From: Deroplatys truncata
Taxonomy: Eukaryota > Arthropoda > Insecta > Mantodea > Mantidae
Reading direction: 5' to 3'
NCBI GenBank assembly: GCA_030765065.1
Contig: CM060975.1
Coordinates: 160,924,993 to 160,988,992, forward strand
Length of the DNA stretch: 64,000 nucleotides
Made by a program: the position numbers and the translations under genes. A model generated the notes under the pieces. It saw only the letters and a list, made by a program, of their open reading frames with translations, had not been told where the DNA came from and searched no databases. Position 1 is the first letter of the stretch, and each line of letters opens with the position of its first letter. This document shows, piece by piece, positions 45,110 to 56,154 of this stretch.

Positions 45110-45300
45110 ACACTCGGTGTCGCTCTCCTCCTTCTTCCTCCCACTTTGTGTGTAAGGGTGGTCGGACTTTACGGCGACACAGTGCTAATGGAATAGAAGC
45201 TCCTTGGATGGTAGGCAAACCGAAGAACAAAACAGAGTATGTGTTAAACCTGTTCCTTCCAATGGCAACCTTGGTCTGGTGCTTGATATCACCATCTTCT
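45110..45300 (+). repeat. Dispersed repeat fragment; inverted partner at 59295-59460
   Basis: CTTCTTCCTCCCACTTTG, GGACTTTACGGCG, ACACAGTG, AATAGAAGCTCCTTGGATGG, TAGGCAAACCGAAGAACAAA and CCAATGGCAA reappear as reverse complements at 59295-59460 (TTTGTTCTTCGGTTTGCCTA, CCAAGGAGCTACTATT, GCCGTAAAGTCC). The copies are about 170 bp, non-coding, and of unknown class. Confidence 0.65.
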
Positions 45301-45304
45301 TCTT

Positions 45305-46015
45305 CCACAATATCGGTTAAGGGTTATCCCATTCCGAACGAAAATGTTCAGAAACTGATTTTTAATCTTGAAACCGGTCCTTCCATCTGGATCTCAGACG
45401 TCGTATATCTCGTCTTCCATCTGGGTTATAATTTCCTCATTCGTACATGTTTTTATGCCCAGTGCTGTTCTGATCTCTGAATTCTCACTTTATCCCTCAT
45501 GGTTAATGCCAACAATCTTCTCATAAATCTCATTTCACCTGTAACCTCAGTTTCGATACAATATTGTGTAGTCTTAGCTCGATGTATTTCCTCATTGTGT
45601 TTCTGTCAACAGCCATTTACTACATTATATCTTATATTATTCTCCAGATCTTTGGTTAAGTTTATACAGGGTGGACCATTTAAGTTGAGACTACAATATG
45701 TCCAAAACTAAGCGTTGTAGAAAGAAATGTCTTGAATAAAAGTTGCTTGATATTATGGGGGAAAGTAAATGCCAGTAGTCGTGTTTTATTTGGAGGACGT
45801 TGTAATGCTCATTGTATGTTCCCATTTTAAAAAATCGAAATCCTACGAGTAAAATAAAACCACTTTTAACTGGTGTGGAGTATACCATTTTTAGGCAGCT
45901 CTCGAATTTATATATCAATAATATTGTATTGATTCCTACGTTTGGAACGCGTTTAAAGAAGAGAAATTACATTAAGAAAACGAGATGTCAGATGTTTTGA
46001 TGCTTTGATGATTTT
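45305..46015. other. No gene; possible transposon end at 45667
   Basis: TACAGGGTGGACCATTTAAG at 45665-45684 looks like the TA-flanked CAGGGTG-type terminus of DUF4817/Tc-mariner elements. I could not find a matching right end, so it may be a solo end or chance. Confidence 0.3.
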
Positions 46016-46019
46016 CTAG

Positions 46020-46530
46020 CAGTCATTTTCAGTGAAAGTATTTTCAATATGTTTTACCTTACACCAGCCAATGAAATGATTAAACGCTATATCTTATTGC
46101 TTTCAGGATTTTTGAGTAAGTACTTGTAGTGTTATTCCTTCTGTTGCTTCTGTAACCTCACTTCATTTCAGTTTCTTTTGAATTCATAATTTCTGCCATT
46201 TAATGTGTATATAGGCTAGATAGATAAAAAATAACGCTTTAGATCAGCAGAAGGCTGCCAATATCACGTATAGGGTAACTTTACAACGAATTGCGATAAA
46301 AATAAGTATGACGATTTGTATTGTAAACAGATAATGCGAGTGCCATGAGAAATTAATCATGTAAAAAGACACAATGAAAAGTAAAACCTAATCAAAGCAA
46401 GTCGAGTTATTTAACATGTGCAAATACAATCATGTAATTGGACTTGAAACCAAAGTTAGTCATACTGAAGATTACCGCATTAGCTCGTGCTCACTGTGTA
46501 AGATTCTATTTTTAGGCCATGATGTCTAAA
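46020..46530 (-). repeat. Dispersed repeat, inverted partner of 4660-5080
   Basis: The complement carries the same ordered words as 4660-5080, for example CAGTCATTTTCAGTGAAAGT (complement of the 5080 end), CTGCCAATATCACGTATAGGG and AATTGGACTTGAAACCAAAG. It adjoins the LINE remnant on its right. Confidence 0.65.
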
Positions 46531-46829
46531 AAGTGTTTTATGGCATTAATCAAGTTATGCTGGATATTATAGTAATTTAGTATTTCCCACGATTTCTGCC
46601 TATATACTCGAAACACGTGCCTTTTCATAGTCCATAAATTAAGACAAATACAAGCAGATTAAATTCACTTCTTTTTGCCATGGGTTGTTTTATAACAAAG
46701 ACTGCATCTATACTTGATCTTCCCTTTCAAAAATGCACCGTTCTTCTCACAAGAACTCTTCAGTTAAATATTATAGTTTGGATTATATTATCGCTATGTA
46801 AATTTTATATGCTGCACTTGTAGCGATAT

Positions 46830-48345
46830 TCTTCTAGCGCTATTTTCCCCTGTGCGTTTGTCACCTTCCAGCTTTATGGTATTTTTCCACTGCTGCATAT
46901 ATAATTTATATGGCATAAATTTATTTTTCCATTTTAGCCGGCATATTTAATTCCATATTTATATTGTCCGTTCTAGGTGCCTTTCTATTTTATGTCTATT
47001 TCAATACACTTTAAATTTTATTTTAATTTAATTATATTATTTATACTTTTGCATCTATCTCAATAGGCTTTTCGTCCTTTATTAATAATTCGTAATATTA
47101 TTTTCCCATTCTTCATTTGGTATGACTTTAATTTTCGCCTTATCGTTCAGTTTGCTTGCAATTTACGGAATGCTTTAAAACCAAGTCTTTGGACACCTGT
47201 TATACCATATTCTAATCTTTTAACAAACCATTCTCAACTTTCTTAGATACTTGTCTTGATAATCTACGTAAATTGCTCTTTGTCTTTTATGGGCTACATA
47301 ATGTTCACTTATTTCACCATTTAACCACCTGAGATATAACTCTTACTTGTTGATAGCTTCTTTTATCACATAGTCCCATATTTTTAGGCGTTTAGGTTTT
47401 TGCCTTGTTTGTAATGGTAATATTTCATTAACCACCTTGGTTAGAATAGATATTAACTTTTTCCAGTCTTGGTCTTCATCCCTTGTTTTCCTTCTCCATT
47501 CTTGCCTCATATATATTTTTTATTCCATATTGCTCTAGTAGCTGTATTTTAAATGACTGCATCTCTGTTTCCTGCGTTCGTATTCTCTTTTTCCAATATT
47601 TCTTTGGTATTTTAATCTTTGAAAAAATTAAAAAAATGATCTATGTCAGCTTCGGCTCTCCTAAATACTCTCGTATCATATAAATATGTCCATATTTTCC
47701 TATTTGCAATAATATAGACAATTATTGATCTTCCTGCTCAGACCAAGTAATTCTATGAATATCTTTATGTGGGTAATAAGTATTAGTTATTATTAGATCA
47801 TTAAAAGCGCAGAATTCTATGAGTTGTACCATTTCGTTATTTTTTTCTGTGGTTTCTCCATAAAATCTACTATTATTTTGTGTCCTACTCTTACATTTAG
47901 ATCTCAAATTATCAAATACTCGTTTTTTTCCCCTGTTGTATTAACGTTATCTTGTAATACTTTGCAAAATAGTTGCATTTCCTCCTTTTTTTCCATCTGA
48001 CGGAATATATACCCCAAATATGTTACAATGTGATCTGCAGTTTCTGAGTTTAAGCGTTATTATTCTTTCACTAATCCAGGAGTATCCCATTATCCTTGCT
48101 TTTAGTCGCTTCTATAATATTATACCTACTCCTGATGCTGCTGTTTTCTCTCTTTCGGTTCCCGAGTATAAGAATATATACGAGTAATTTCCGACTTATT
48201 CTGAGCCTTTGACTTTTTTCCTTGTTTCTGATACAATTAAGGTGTTTATATTTCTATTTTCAATCTCATTAATTATTTCTGGAATTTTTTGGTTTATGCT
48301 TCCTTCACTACTGTAGCAAGTGTAATTTTTGTATTAGAGTCCTTT
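46830..48345 (-). pseudogene. Degenerate APE-endonuclease/RT LINE
   Basis: The minus strand shows pieces of a LINE polyprotein in order. Endonuclease comes first: WDTPGLVKE, then EKKEEMQLFCKVLQDNVNTT and NEYLII*DLNVRVG around 48130-47880. An open 61-codon piece follows (47722-47907) with MVQLIEFCAFNDLIITNTYY and PHKDIHRITWSEQ, the C-terminal endonuclease block. A linker and the start of the reverse transcriptase come next (NRKAPRTDNINMELNMPA near 46950). Stops are frequent and the rest of the RT is missing. The endonuclease resembles the 'craniofacial development protein 2-like' proteins often annotated from such LINEs. Confidence 0.72.
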
Positions 48346-48399
48346 GTCTATAAGCATTGTCATCATTAATATGTCTGGTCAGCTGATTCCTTTGACATT

Positions 48400-48655
48400 T
48401 CGAGTGTGTGTTTTTACGTGGACGAGTTACCAGCACGTCCCACAATCCCTACCCTGGTTTATCGGGTTTTTTTCAGGGTTTCCTCCCTTAGCCTTTAGAA
48501 ATATCTCCACCCCTAGGCAGCGGTTTTTACTCTATTACCCCCGAGTAGAAAAGTGGCCTCTTCTGCTAGCTACGGCGTTTCGAAGATTTCTTCGTCGTCT
48601 AAGCTGCTGTTGAGGTCTTCGGCCGTATCCGAGGACTCAGGTTCTCGATATTCCC
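48400..48655 (+). repeat. SINE body-like segment
   Basis: CAATCCCTACCCTGGTTTAT, CGGGTTTTTTTCAGGGTTTC and CTCCCTTAGCC resemble the body downstream of the B-box in the adjoining SINE (GGGTTTTTTTTCGGGGGTTT). No tRNA-like head is visible. It may be a truncated SINE into or beside which the SINE at 48660 inserted. Confidence 0.4.
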
Positions 48656-48659
48656 GAGA

Positions 48660-49150
48660 GAGTGACCGGCGGGATGGCTCAGGCGGTAACGTTTGTGGCC
48701 CGTATTCGGTAGGTCGTGGGTTCGATTCCCGTGACTGAGCTTCCTGATCCATGGGTTTTTTTTCGGGGGTTTCCCCGGGTTACATATTATGAATTTTCTG
48801 TCCCTCCATTTCATCTCCATTCTCATTTCACTTCACCTTTCATCTGCTTTGTTTCTTTCAGGGTTGCAAGTGTCGGCGGGAGGTTTCGGCTTGTGCATGA
48901 CAGGGAAAAAGGATTCTTTGAATAAACTTTCGTCCCCCGGGCAATGAGCAGTCTCCGGATTCTGGGCCCCCCAGGGTATGTGTAAGCCCACAAGCGGGAG
49001 GGGAGCGGCTGTACCAGTTCAAATCTGTAAATGATAGGGACCCTGCCCTCTGCCTGTCGCCCATCTGATCGGCCGCCCTCTGTTCCCTGGCCTTTTATCA
49101 TCCCTCACTCCCGGGGGAGCTCCGTCAGGGACCTAGGTACAAAAGATCTG
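48660..49150 (+). mobile_element. SINE-B with extended body
   Basis: Head at 48664: GGGATGGCTCAGGCGGTAAC (A-box TGGCTCAGGCGG) and B-box GGGTTCGATTCCC at 48718-48730. The body has CCATGGGTTTTTTTTCGGGG, TCTGTCCCTCCATTTCATC, a GC-rich middle (GTGTCGGCGGGAGGTTTCGG, GGGCCCCCCAGGGTATGTG) and CTCCGTCAGGGACCTAGGTA near the end. It is longer than the 36112 copy and closer in build to 9195-9720. The open frames on both strands are incidental. Confidence 0.72.
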
Positions 49151-49154
49151 TTAG

Positions 49155-49983
49155 GTTGAAGTGCGAAGTCCCCTCCGCTTCTAGTCTTTGCCTGGTCTAT
49201 ACTCGACACTTTGACACCACTTAGTCACTAATACTAGTGTTCACCCTCGCGACGAGAACGCGACTGTCACGAGTTACACAGCTGAGCATAGCATTGAAGT
49301 GTAGTAATGACATCATTTACTTTATATTTCAGATACATTCCGAAGATAGGCTCTTATACATACACATTGAGCCTTAGAGTTAGACTTGGCCTGGGCGACA
49401 GTTGCCGCAATCTATAGCTAGGTTCGTTCTCAAAGCTCACGGCAAATTGCGCGCTTGTTGATCAGTGTAATTGTTAGTTTACCCTGGTTGTGAGCACATT
49501 GTGTTGCGTTTTGTTTGAATGTGTCGTAACATCAACGCATTTTCTGTGTGATGCGTAGATCTGTGAAATATTCTGAAGCAAGAAAGCGTGGGAAAAAATC
49601 CCTAGGCTTTAAGTTTCCAGGCGTCATAATGTCTCGCAGGGTAGTCTTTCATAATGTCTGAGGAAGAACTGGACGAAAAAGAGGCATTTGTATAGGCCCT
49701 TTAACTTCTATTGTCATACCGGTGGCTTTGAATCTCTGGAATCTCTACATCTGGAATGTAGATTACTTTTAGCATTGAGTTTATTAAGTTATATCACGAA
49801 ACATATATTCATATTTCTAAACTCTTGGCAGGCTAGAGAATGATGCTAGCTGAAGAAAAATTTCCCGCCCCAGCCAGGATTCAAGCCTGGGACCTGTGAT
49901 GTGAACGATGAATTTTTTAATCACGATGATCATTATCCTTGCAATACAGGTAGGTCAGCCAAGTATGCATGTTTAAACAGATA

Positions 49984-50052
<69 letters not shown>

Positions 50053-50560
50053 GGGAGGGAATTTAAGTTACGTGCCCCGTGACTTGTGTCTAGTGTTTAT
50101 TGGAAACGACAGTTATTGTCGCCTTGTCCAAGGTCGTTGCGTAATCGGTCTAGTCTAACTCTAGATTCACTGTATTTCAAAGTTACTACCTTGTAAACGT
50201 AATCCCTCCCTAAAGCCAAGGAGTACAGTTGCTTAGCAAAAGTGCAAAATGAAGCTTTAATTATATTTTGTGGATTTGCACGGTTAACCGAAGGCTCAAA
50301 GACCTAATATAATTAGGACATTTAGAATGCAATAATACTATACTCTTAATTTTTCCACAGCTACATAGTACACCTCGATAATTGTGCTTATGACATGCCT
50401 GTTGAGAGTTAATCTAAATATTGCACTTATTTTTAGTACTGCTGAGCAACCAAGAATCCAGCAGACTAAATCGGGCTTCGGGGTAAAACTTGAAAACTAA
50501 TACAGATAATACAGTCAGTTAACCGAAAATGCGTAGTTTTAATGTTTACACAAAAACAGT
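49155..50560. other. No gene; tRNA-like fragment and TG/GA microsatellite
   Basis: Minus-strand B-box-like AGGATTCAAGCCTGGGACC at 49876-49894 marks a SINE scrap (about 49860-49905). A compound (TG)n(AG)n microsatellite occupies 49985-50049. The rest is unremarkable. Confidence 0.5.
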
Positions 50561-50564
50561 TGTC

Positions 50565-51010
50565 CTATAGAACTTGTTCAAAGTGACACCCATTATTATC
50601 TAAACGTTTAAGACATAGTTCAAACACGTATTTAGGCATCTTGTTACTTAAGTCCCCATTATTACCAAACATATTTTCAAATTCTTATTTAATAAGATTC
50701 CTGGAACACTGAAGCTTTATTGGCATTGTAGCATAAACGTTGTCCTTCATGTCCCCGCATTGAAAAATCACATGATGTGAGGTCCGGTGATACCGGCGGC
50801 CAATCCATGTGCCCCGCCTTATTATCCACTCTTTAAAGCGCTTATTAAAAAATCCAGGGACGTTGAATCCGTATTGGGGTGGAGTAACATCTTGCTGCCT
50901 TATTGCAGGGCTGTTATCTAATTCTACTTTAACTTTTCTTAATCTTCGAAGGTACTTCTGCACAGTCACATTTCTATTGCAAAAATAAGGGTCTATCACT
51001 CCTAGCTACA
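50565..51010 (-). pseudogene. DDE transposase C-terminal half (DUF4817/Tc3-like)
   Basis: Minus-strand reading: IDPYFCNRNVTVQKYL, DNSPAIRQQDVTPPQYG (site of the second catalytic Asp, QQD), FFNKRFKEWIIRRGTWIGRR, then KDNVYATMPIKLQC. After an in-frame TAA come EFENMFGNNGD, LSNKMPKYVFELC and LKRLDNNGCHFEQVL before the final stop. The block usually reading DWPPRSPDLTPCDF is in another frame (HMDWPPVSPDLTSCDFSM), so two indels compensate each other around it. The N-terminal half and both terminal repeats were not found. It is a different family from the elements at 2717 and 6665. Confidence 0.75.
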
Positions 51011-51274
51011 TAATCTGAGCAAATGTACGGTGGCTGAGTATATGCGAATTTTTCAAGTTCCAAATTGAGCTCAATTGTTTCAAGTTACAAGTTTCAGATT
51101 GCCTCCACTTCTATATAACAAACAGGCACTATTCTCTGCAGAGTTTTCTATTTTTAATGTAAGCTTCTCATGCTACTAACAACGCACAAATAAAGCTAAT
51201 GCACAGCTTTTTCACTTTTTAGCAAGCCAATCCTACCACTATTCTTGAAGCATTTTCCTTCACTGTGTTTAAGT

Positions 51275-51510
51275 TCAACCGGGCTGGCCTCGTAGCTCAG
51301 TCGGTATAGCACCTGTCGTCTTCCATACGTAGTGGTTACCTTGCTAGCCTCCAGTTCCCAAGGTCGTGGGTCCAAACCCGACGGAGAGCGATGGATTTTT
51401 TCAGGCGCAAAAATCCTTAGCACGCTTCTTTGGAAGGGAAGTGGTGGTCGGTGGTCTCGTGTCGTAGATTCACGGCACGTAAAAGAACCTCAAGCCTGAG
51501 AAAAATTATA
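51275..51510 (+). mobile_element. SINE-A with intact tRNA-like head
   Basis: A-box TAGCTCAGTCGG at 51293-51304 matches the Pol III consensus exactly. The B-box-like GGGTCCAAACCC lies at 51368-51379. About 30 bp of extra sequence sits between them compared with a tRNA. The body has AAAAATCCTTAGCACGC, GGAAGGGAAGTGGTGG, CGTGTCGTAGATTCACGGC and AAAGAACCTCAAGCCTGA, as in 11518-11760 and, inverted, 55850-56150. Two AT-rich boundaries enclose it. Confidence 0.78.
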
Positions 51511-51649
51511 GAATGTTGTTCATAACACTTCTTAAGAATAAATCAATCATTGTATCAACACAATCTTTTTAGAACAAAACATATTCAGTTACACAAATAA
51601 AAGTAGACCATAGTAGCTAAAGAGCGTCCATAAATAAAACTCAATTTAA

Positions 51650-51782
51650 TTTGTGGTAGAGCACCGGCCTGCTGTGCGAGGGGTCCCGGGTTCGATTTCC
51701 GTATGGGGTTGGGTGTTTTTTCTCTAGCCATCATTATTCCCTATCCTCCCCAAAGCCTGAAAGTATGAATGAGAGTGTGAAT

Positions 51783-51832
<50 letters not shown>

Positions 51833-51835
51833 TAA
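51650..51835 (+). mobile_element. SINE fragment with (TG)n tail
   Basis: B-box GGGTTCGATTTCC at 51691-51703 is preceded by GGTAGAGCACCGGCC (late A-box region). The body is TTTTTTCTCTAGCCATC, CCCTATCCTCC and TGAAAGTATGAATGAGAGTG, ending in an approximately 42-base TG repeat (51788-51829). The relic at 2155 shares the body. Confidence 0.65.
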
Positions 51836-52143
51836 TGAATAAAACTCAAAGTTAATCACAAATACGACAAGCGATATAACTAATTTTCCGTGTATATATT
51901 TTTCCGAAGTATAATAACTATGTATTCAACTAATTTCAGCACCATATTGTGTTTACGCCACGAATTAGAGTTTTTTTTCCATATAGGACTCTCTCCAAGT
52001 TTTCTTTAATCCAATCCACTGACAGCGCTTCCTTGAGGCTGTTAACTGAAACAATGTAAGAAAGCTTTTAGTCTGCAAATTTGGAAGGTAATTTAATCGG
52101 AAAAGTTTGCAATTTGGTTCTGAGACGGAATTACTACAAGTAG

Positions 52144-52145
<2 letters not shown>

Positions 52146-52200
<55 letters not shown>

Positions 52201-52202
52201 TA
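52146..52202. repeat. (ATT)n microsatellite
   Basis: About 19 ATT units, followed by a GGTG/GGCGG-rich stretch and three TAATG units. Confidence 0.95.
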
Positions 52203-52438
52203 TTGTGGCGGTGATGGTGCCGGCGGCGGTGGTGGAAATGTAATGTAATGTAATATTCTCGTAACAGTGGAAACATGGAATTAAAGTCTTTTACATTATA
52301 ATGAGAAATAAGAAGTTTATAATACTATCTTAAAATTTAGTATCAATATAGAATATTTATTTTTTAACAATAATGAATCATCTGACCTCAACTGAGATTT
52401 GCCAAGAGTCCCAGAAATTTAATTAAAATTAATACATA

Positions 52439-53680
52439 CACTATGTGATCGAAAGTATCCGGACACCACCACAAACATACGTTTCTCATCTTAGGTGCAT
52501 TGTGCGGCCACCTACTGCCTAGTACTCATTATCCGCGACCTCAGTAGTCATTAGACATCGTGAAACAGCAGAATGGGACGTTCCGTGGAACTCACGGACT
52601 TCGAACGTTGTCAGATGATTGGGTATCACTTGTGTCAGAAGTCTGTACGTGAGATTTGTACACTCCTAAACATCCCTAGGTCCACTGTTACTGATGTGAT
52701 AGTGAAGTGGAAACGTGAAGGGACATGTACAGTACAAAAGCGTACAGGCTGACCTCGTCTGTTGACTGACAGAATCCGGCGACATTTGAAGAGGGTCGTA
52801 AAGAGTAATAGGAGGACATCTGTCCAGATCATCACACAGGAATTCCAAACTGCTTTAGGATCCACTCCAAGTACTATGACAGTTAGGCGTGAGGTGAGAA
52901 ACCTTGGATTCCATGGTCGAGTTCATAAGCCACACATCAGGCAGGAAAATGCCAAACGACGCCTCGCTTGGTGTAAGGAGCGTCAACATTACACGATTGA
53001 ACAGTGGCAAAACGTTTTGTGGAGTGACGAATCACGGTACACAATGTGGCGATCCGATGGCAGGATGTGAGTATGGCGAATGGCCGATGAACGTCATCTG
53101 CCAGAGTGTGTAGTGCCAACAGTGAAATTCGGAGGTGGAGGTGTTATGATGTGGTCGCGTTTTTCCTAGAGGGGGCTTGCACCCCTTGTTGTTTTGCGTG
53201 GCACGATCACAGCGCAGATCTACATTGATATTTTAAGCACCTTCTTGCTTCCCACTGTTGAAGAGCAATTCGGGGATGGCGATTGCATCTTTCAACACGA
53301 TTGAGCACCTGTTCATACTGCACGGGCTGTGGCGGAGTGGTTACACGACAATAACATCCCTGTGATGGACTGGCCTACACAGAGTCCTGACTTGAATCCT
53401 ATAGAAAATCTTTGGGATGTTTTGGAACGCCGACTTCGTGCCAGACCTCACCGACCTACATCGATACCTCTCCTCAGTTGCGCACTCCGTGAAGAATGGG
53501 CTGCCATTCCCCAAGAAACCTTCCAGCACCTGATTGAAAGTATGCCTGCGAGAGTGAACGATGTCCTTAAGGCTAAGGGTGGGTCAACACCATATTGACT
53601 TCCAGCATTACCGATGGAGGGCGCCACGAGCTTGTACGTCATTTTCAGCCACGTGTCCGGATACTTTTGATCACGTAGTG
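52439..53680 (+). mobile_element. Full-length Tc1-like element (DD34E), inactive
   Basis: A 1,242-bp element between TA at 52437-52438 and TA at 53681-53682. Terminal inverted repeats of about 28 bp match at 26 of 28 positions by eye: CACTATGTGATCGAAAGTAT continuing CCGGACAC at the left, against CACTACGTGATCAAAAGTAT continuing CCGGACAC on the complement of the right. One transposase frame (52573-53598) fills the interior. Length and layout are those of complete Tc1 elements. No internal indel disturbs the frame, so only point changes inactivated it. Confidence 0.92.
52573..53598 (+). pseudogene. Tc1-like transposase with four in-frame stops
   Basis: From the ATG at 52573 a single frame of 341 codons runs to TGA at 53596-53598, interrupted by stops at 52750 (TGA), 53068 (TGA), 53167 (TAG) and 53302 (TGA). 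The N-terminal paired-type helix-turn-helix region starts MGRSVELTDFERCQMIGYHL. The DDE catalytic residues are all in place: Asp at codon 152 (LWSDES), Asp at codon 243 (FQHD) and Glu at codon 278 (NPIENLW), giving the D-x90-D-x34-E spacing of Tc1. Three of the stops look like CGA-to-TGA changes and one like TGG-to-TAG, all single transitions. In life the protein would bind the terminal repeats and cut and paste at TA. Confidence 0.92.
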
Positions 53681-53684
53681 TATG

Positions 53685-54395
53685 TATTCTTCGAGGTACG
53701 TCACACGGTTTAGCAGAAGTTGCGCGCTTTATTCTTTTTCGATGGCGACAATAGTCTTAGGCTTTGTCTTCGTTCTACCACAAAAGAAACTGAGATGCTG
53801 CAATAACTTATTTCTCTCTACCCCTCCATCTACAACGTCGAGTCCGCTAATCACTAGATCTCGGATTTTTAGGTCATTAAGAACCAATTTTAGGCACCTA
53901 AAATAGATTCTCAAATTATAAAAATAGGCACTAAAGCACAGTTTTAGGCACTAAAAACACGGTTTCCACGAGCTAAACATTAAATTCTATGTATCAAAAA
54001 TACATTTCCACTTTCTTAAAGTTTAAGAATGCTATTAATTGGTGAGCATTACTAATTACATAATAACTCAAAAAAAAGGAAATTTAATAAATTATTATAG
54101 GTAGAAACATTGTATCGTTTCTTCAATTATGAATTTATGATTGCCAATACATAAAATGAGCATGAAAAAGCTGAAAAAAGACCTCACAAAGCTAATTAAA
54201 CAGAACACATTGGAAATACACCCTACATCAGATGTATCATTATGACTTAAACGCTCTAGGGCTGACACCCAAAGTGGTGCAAGACACAATATATCGTTAA
54301 GAATATCAATGCAGAAGAACTGTTTGAAATACATTTGAGAAGCAACAGTGAAAACATGGAAAAATATTGAAAATGTGTGCATATCAAGAGTTAAG
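53685..54395. other. No gene; TTAGGCAC words
   Basis: Three to four scattered TTTTAGGCAC / ATAGGCACTAAA words lie at 53890-53960. No terminal repeats or domains were recognised. Confidence 0.4.
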
Positions 54396-54399
54396 GGGA

Positions 54400-54660
54400 C
54401 GAGGCATATGACTCATGAAACAATGGAAAATACGCCATTTGAAAGAGATCTAACGATTTTGATTAAAATACCATACATTTAAGATATTGGCATTACAGAT
54501 AAAATGTGTAGGTGTCTTGAATTTTCTGGAAATAACCTGTGAAGCTCTCGTTATTCTGAATAACTTTTCTATAATTGGTTAAACGTAGCTATCTTTACCA
54601 TAACCAATTATAGAAAACTCTTACTACGCAAAAACTGAGATGTCAAATAACCATTTCCTA
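54400..54660 (-). repeat. MSR fragment (copy i)
   Basis: Minus-strand middle section: complement words for GATTTTGATTAAAATACCAT, TTAAGATATTGGCAT, CTTGAATTTTCTGGAAATAA, CCTGTGAAGCTCTCGTTATT and TATAATTGGTTAAAC, then a poorly matching end. The sequence ATAATTGGTTA..TAACCAATTATAG around 54565-54612 forms a short inverted duplication not seen in other copies. Confidence 0.65.
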
Positions 54661-54664
54661 GATA

Positions 54665-55845
54665 TTCATTTTTATTGGTTTGAATGTTGAAATGCTTATA
54701 CATTTTCAGTTGGAAATGCCCTATTCATTTTTTTCTCGTGACCGTGCAAAGAACATGAAATTTCAAAGCGGCACGCTTTTTAAAAACCTGATATCCTTTT
54801 ACCTACTGTATCCTTCTTATACCTATAATGAAATGTGTAAATGTATAATTAATGTTTATCTCTGTTAACATTCTAAAGTAGTCGCGAAATGACTTTGAAG
54901 TTAAAGCGACAATAAATAAATAAAAATTAAATAAAGAAAAGAAAAGAAGCATACCGGAATAAACTTTCATATAAATAGGTTATAGAAGAGTGAGTATAAA
55001 AAGTCATATGAATGCAACACAGAATTTTTTCAGCTTGATGATAACGCCCGCAACCCCAAGTATAGGCTTATCTTTCTAATCTTGGACCGTAAATACCACC
55101 CGTGCGCAGCTTTTGGGAGAGTAGTATCAGGGATAGTTTAAGGAAAAACAAACTCACCTTTTTTCTTTTTGTCATCCTTTTTTGCTAATGGACTGCCCTC
55201 TTTTAGTTCTCATGCTCAATTTAGAAACATCACAAGGCCACCGTTAGTGTAAACTCTGAGAAATGCTAAGTAATGTGGCTTGTTTAATGCTCGGCGGAAG
55301 TAAGTCATTCTACGAGCATGCGAAATTTCTCATGAGAAACCGTAATTTCATTGTATGAATCAAGACAGTTCGTCATTGTTCATATCTATCGCCTAGCTTT
55401 TTAGGATCCTCCAAGGTGAAGAACAGAAGAAAAGAAAATAACCGTAATAATAAAAGGAGTGTTACAAAATGGTGAGACAAATGAATGCATGTTACATCAG
55501 CGGTTCCCAAGCTCTTTCATATGCTGCCTTATTTAAATTAATATAAACTGAATCGGATTGCAAATATATCCCTGAAGCATTCTATAAAACTTTGAGATTA
55601 TTTGCCTAATACAACCACTGAAATCTACTCATTCATTTAGTTAATAACCCCATCTTATAAAATTAAGAATAAAATAATTTTTGCCCATTATAATTAATTT
55701 TTATTCTGTAAACTCACTCACACAAAAGCTTGCGTTTCTATCTACCTCCTGTTAATCATAATAAACGTTAGCAAAGAATGGTTTCGGTTAAGTAATGCTT
55801 ATGAAACCTGGTGGGGGAGCCAACTATTTAAACAGCAGGTTTTAA
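54665..55845. other. No recognisable gene; SINE-like terminus at 54890
   Basis: AAGTTAAAGCGACAATAAAT near 54896, followed by an A-rich tail to about 54950, resembles the 3' end of the 44120-44475 repeat. The rest is AT-rich without content I can name. Confidence 0.4.
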
Positions 55846-55849
55846 AATT

Positions 55850-56150
55850 AAATTGAGTTTTTTTTATTCATGGACGCTTTTAACTACTATGGTCCTTAAC
55901 GTCCCATTCTATATTGGGCGTGAAAGAGAGGAAATTTTGCTCAGAGGCCTCTATCAGGCTTGAGGTTCTTATACATGCCGTAAATATATGACATGGGACC
56001 ACCGGCTTTACTTCCCTTCGGAAGGAAGCCATGCTAAGGATTTTTACACCCGAAAAAAATCAATCGCCCTCCGCCGGGTTTGAACCCTCGACCTCGGAGA
56101 CCATGCTAGAGGCTGGAGGCCAGTATGGTACCCCCAGAGCACGGAGGATT
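55850..56150 (-). mobile_element. SINE-A copy (minus strand)
   Basis: The complement contains the head with B-box GGGTTCAAACCC (56078-56089 on the plus strand as GGGTTTGAACCC) and the body CCTTAGCATGGCTTCCTTC, GAAGGGAAGTAAAG, ACCTCAAGCCTGATAGAGGC, CAATATAGAATGGGACG and TTTATTCATGG-complement at the end. It shows the long form of the SINE-A body, about 300 bp. Confidence 0.72.
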
Positions 56151-56154
56151 AATA

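Noticed and set aside
48823-49101. Frames through the GC-rich SINE body
   Set aside because: They lie wholly within a retroposon and are not conserved in its other copies.
51275-51390. A-box and B-box as a genuine tRNA gene
   Set aside because: The boxes are separated by about 30 bp too many, no acceptor stem pairs around them, and the unit continues into a body shared with other copies. It is a SINE head. The same applies to 36112, 48660 and 58040.
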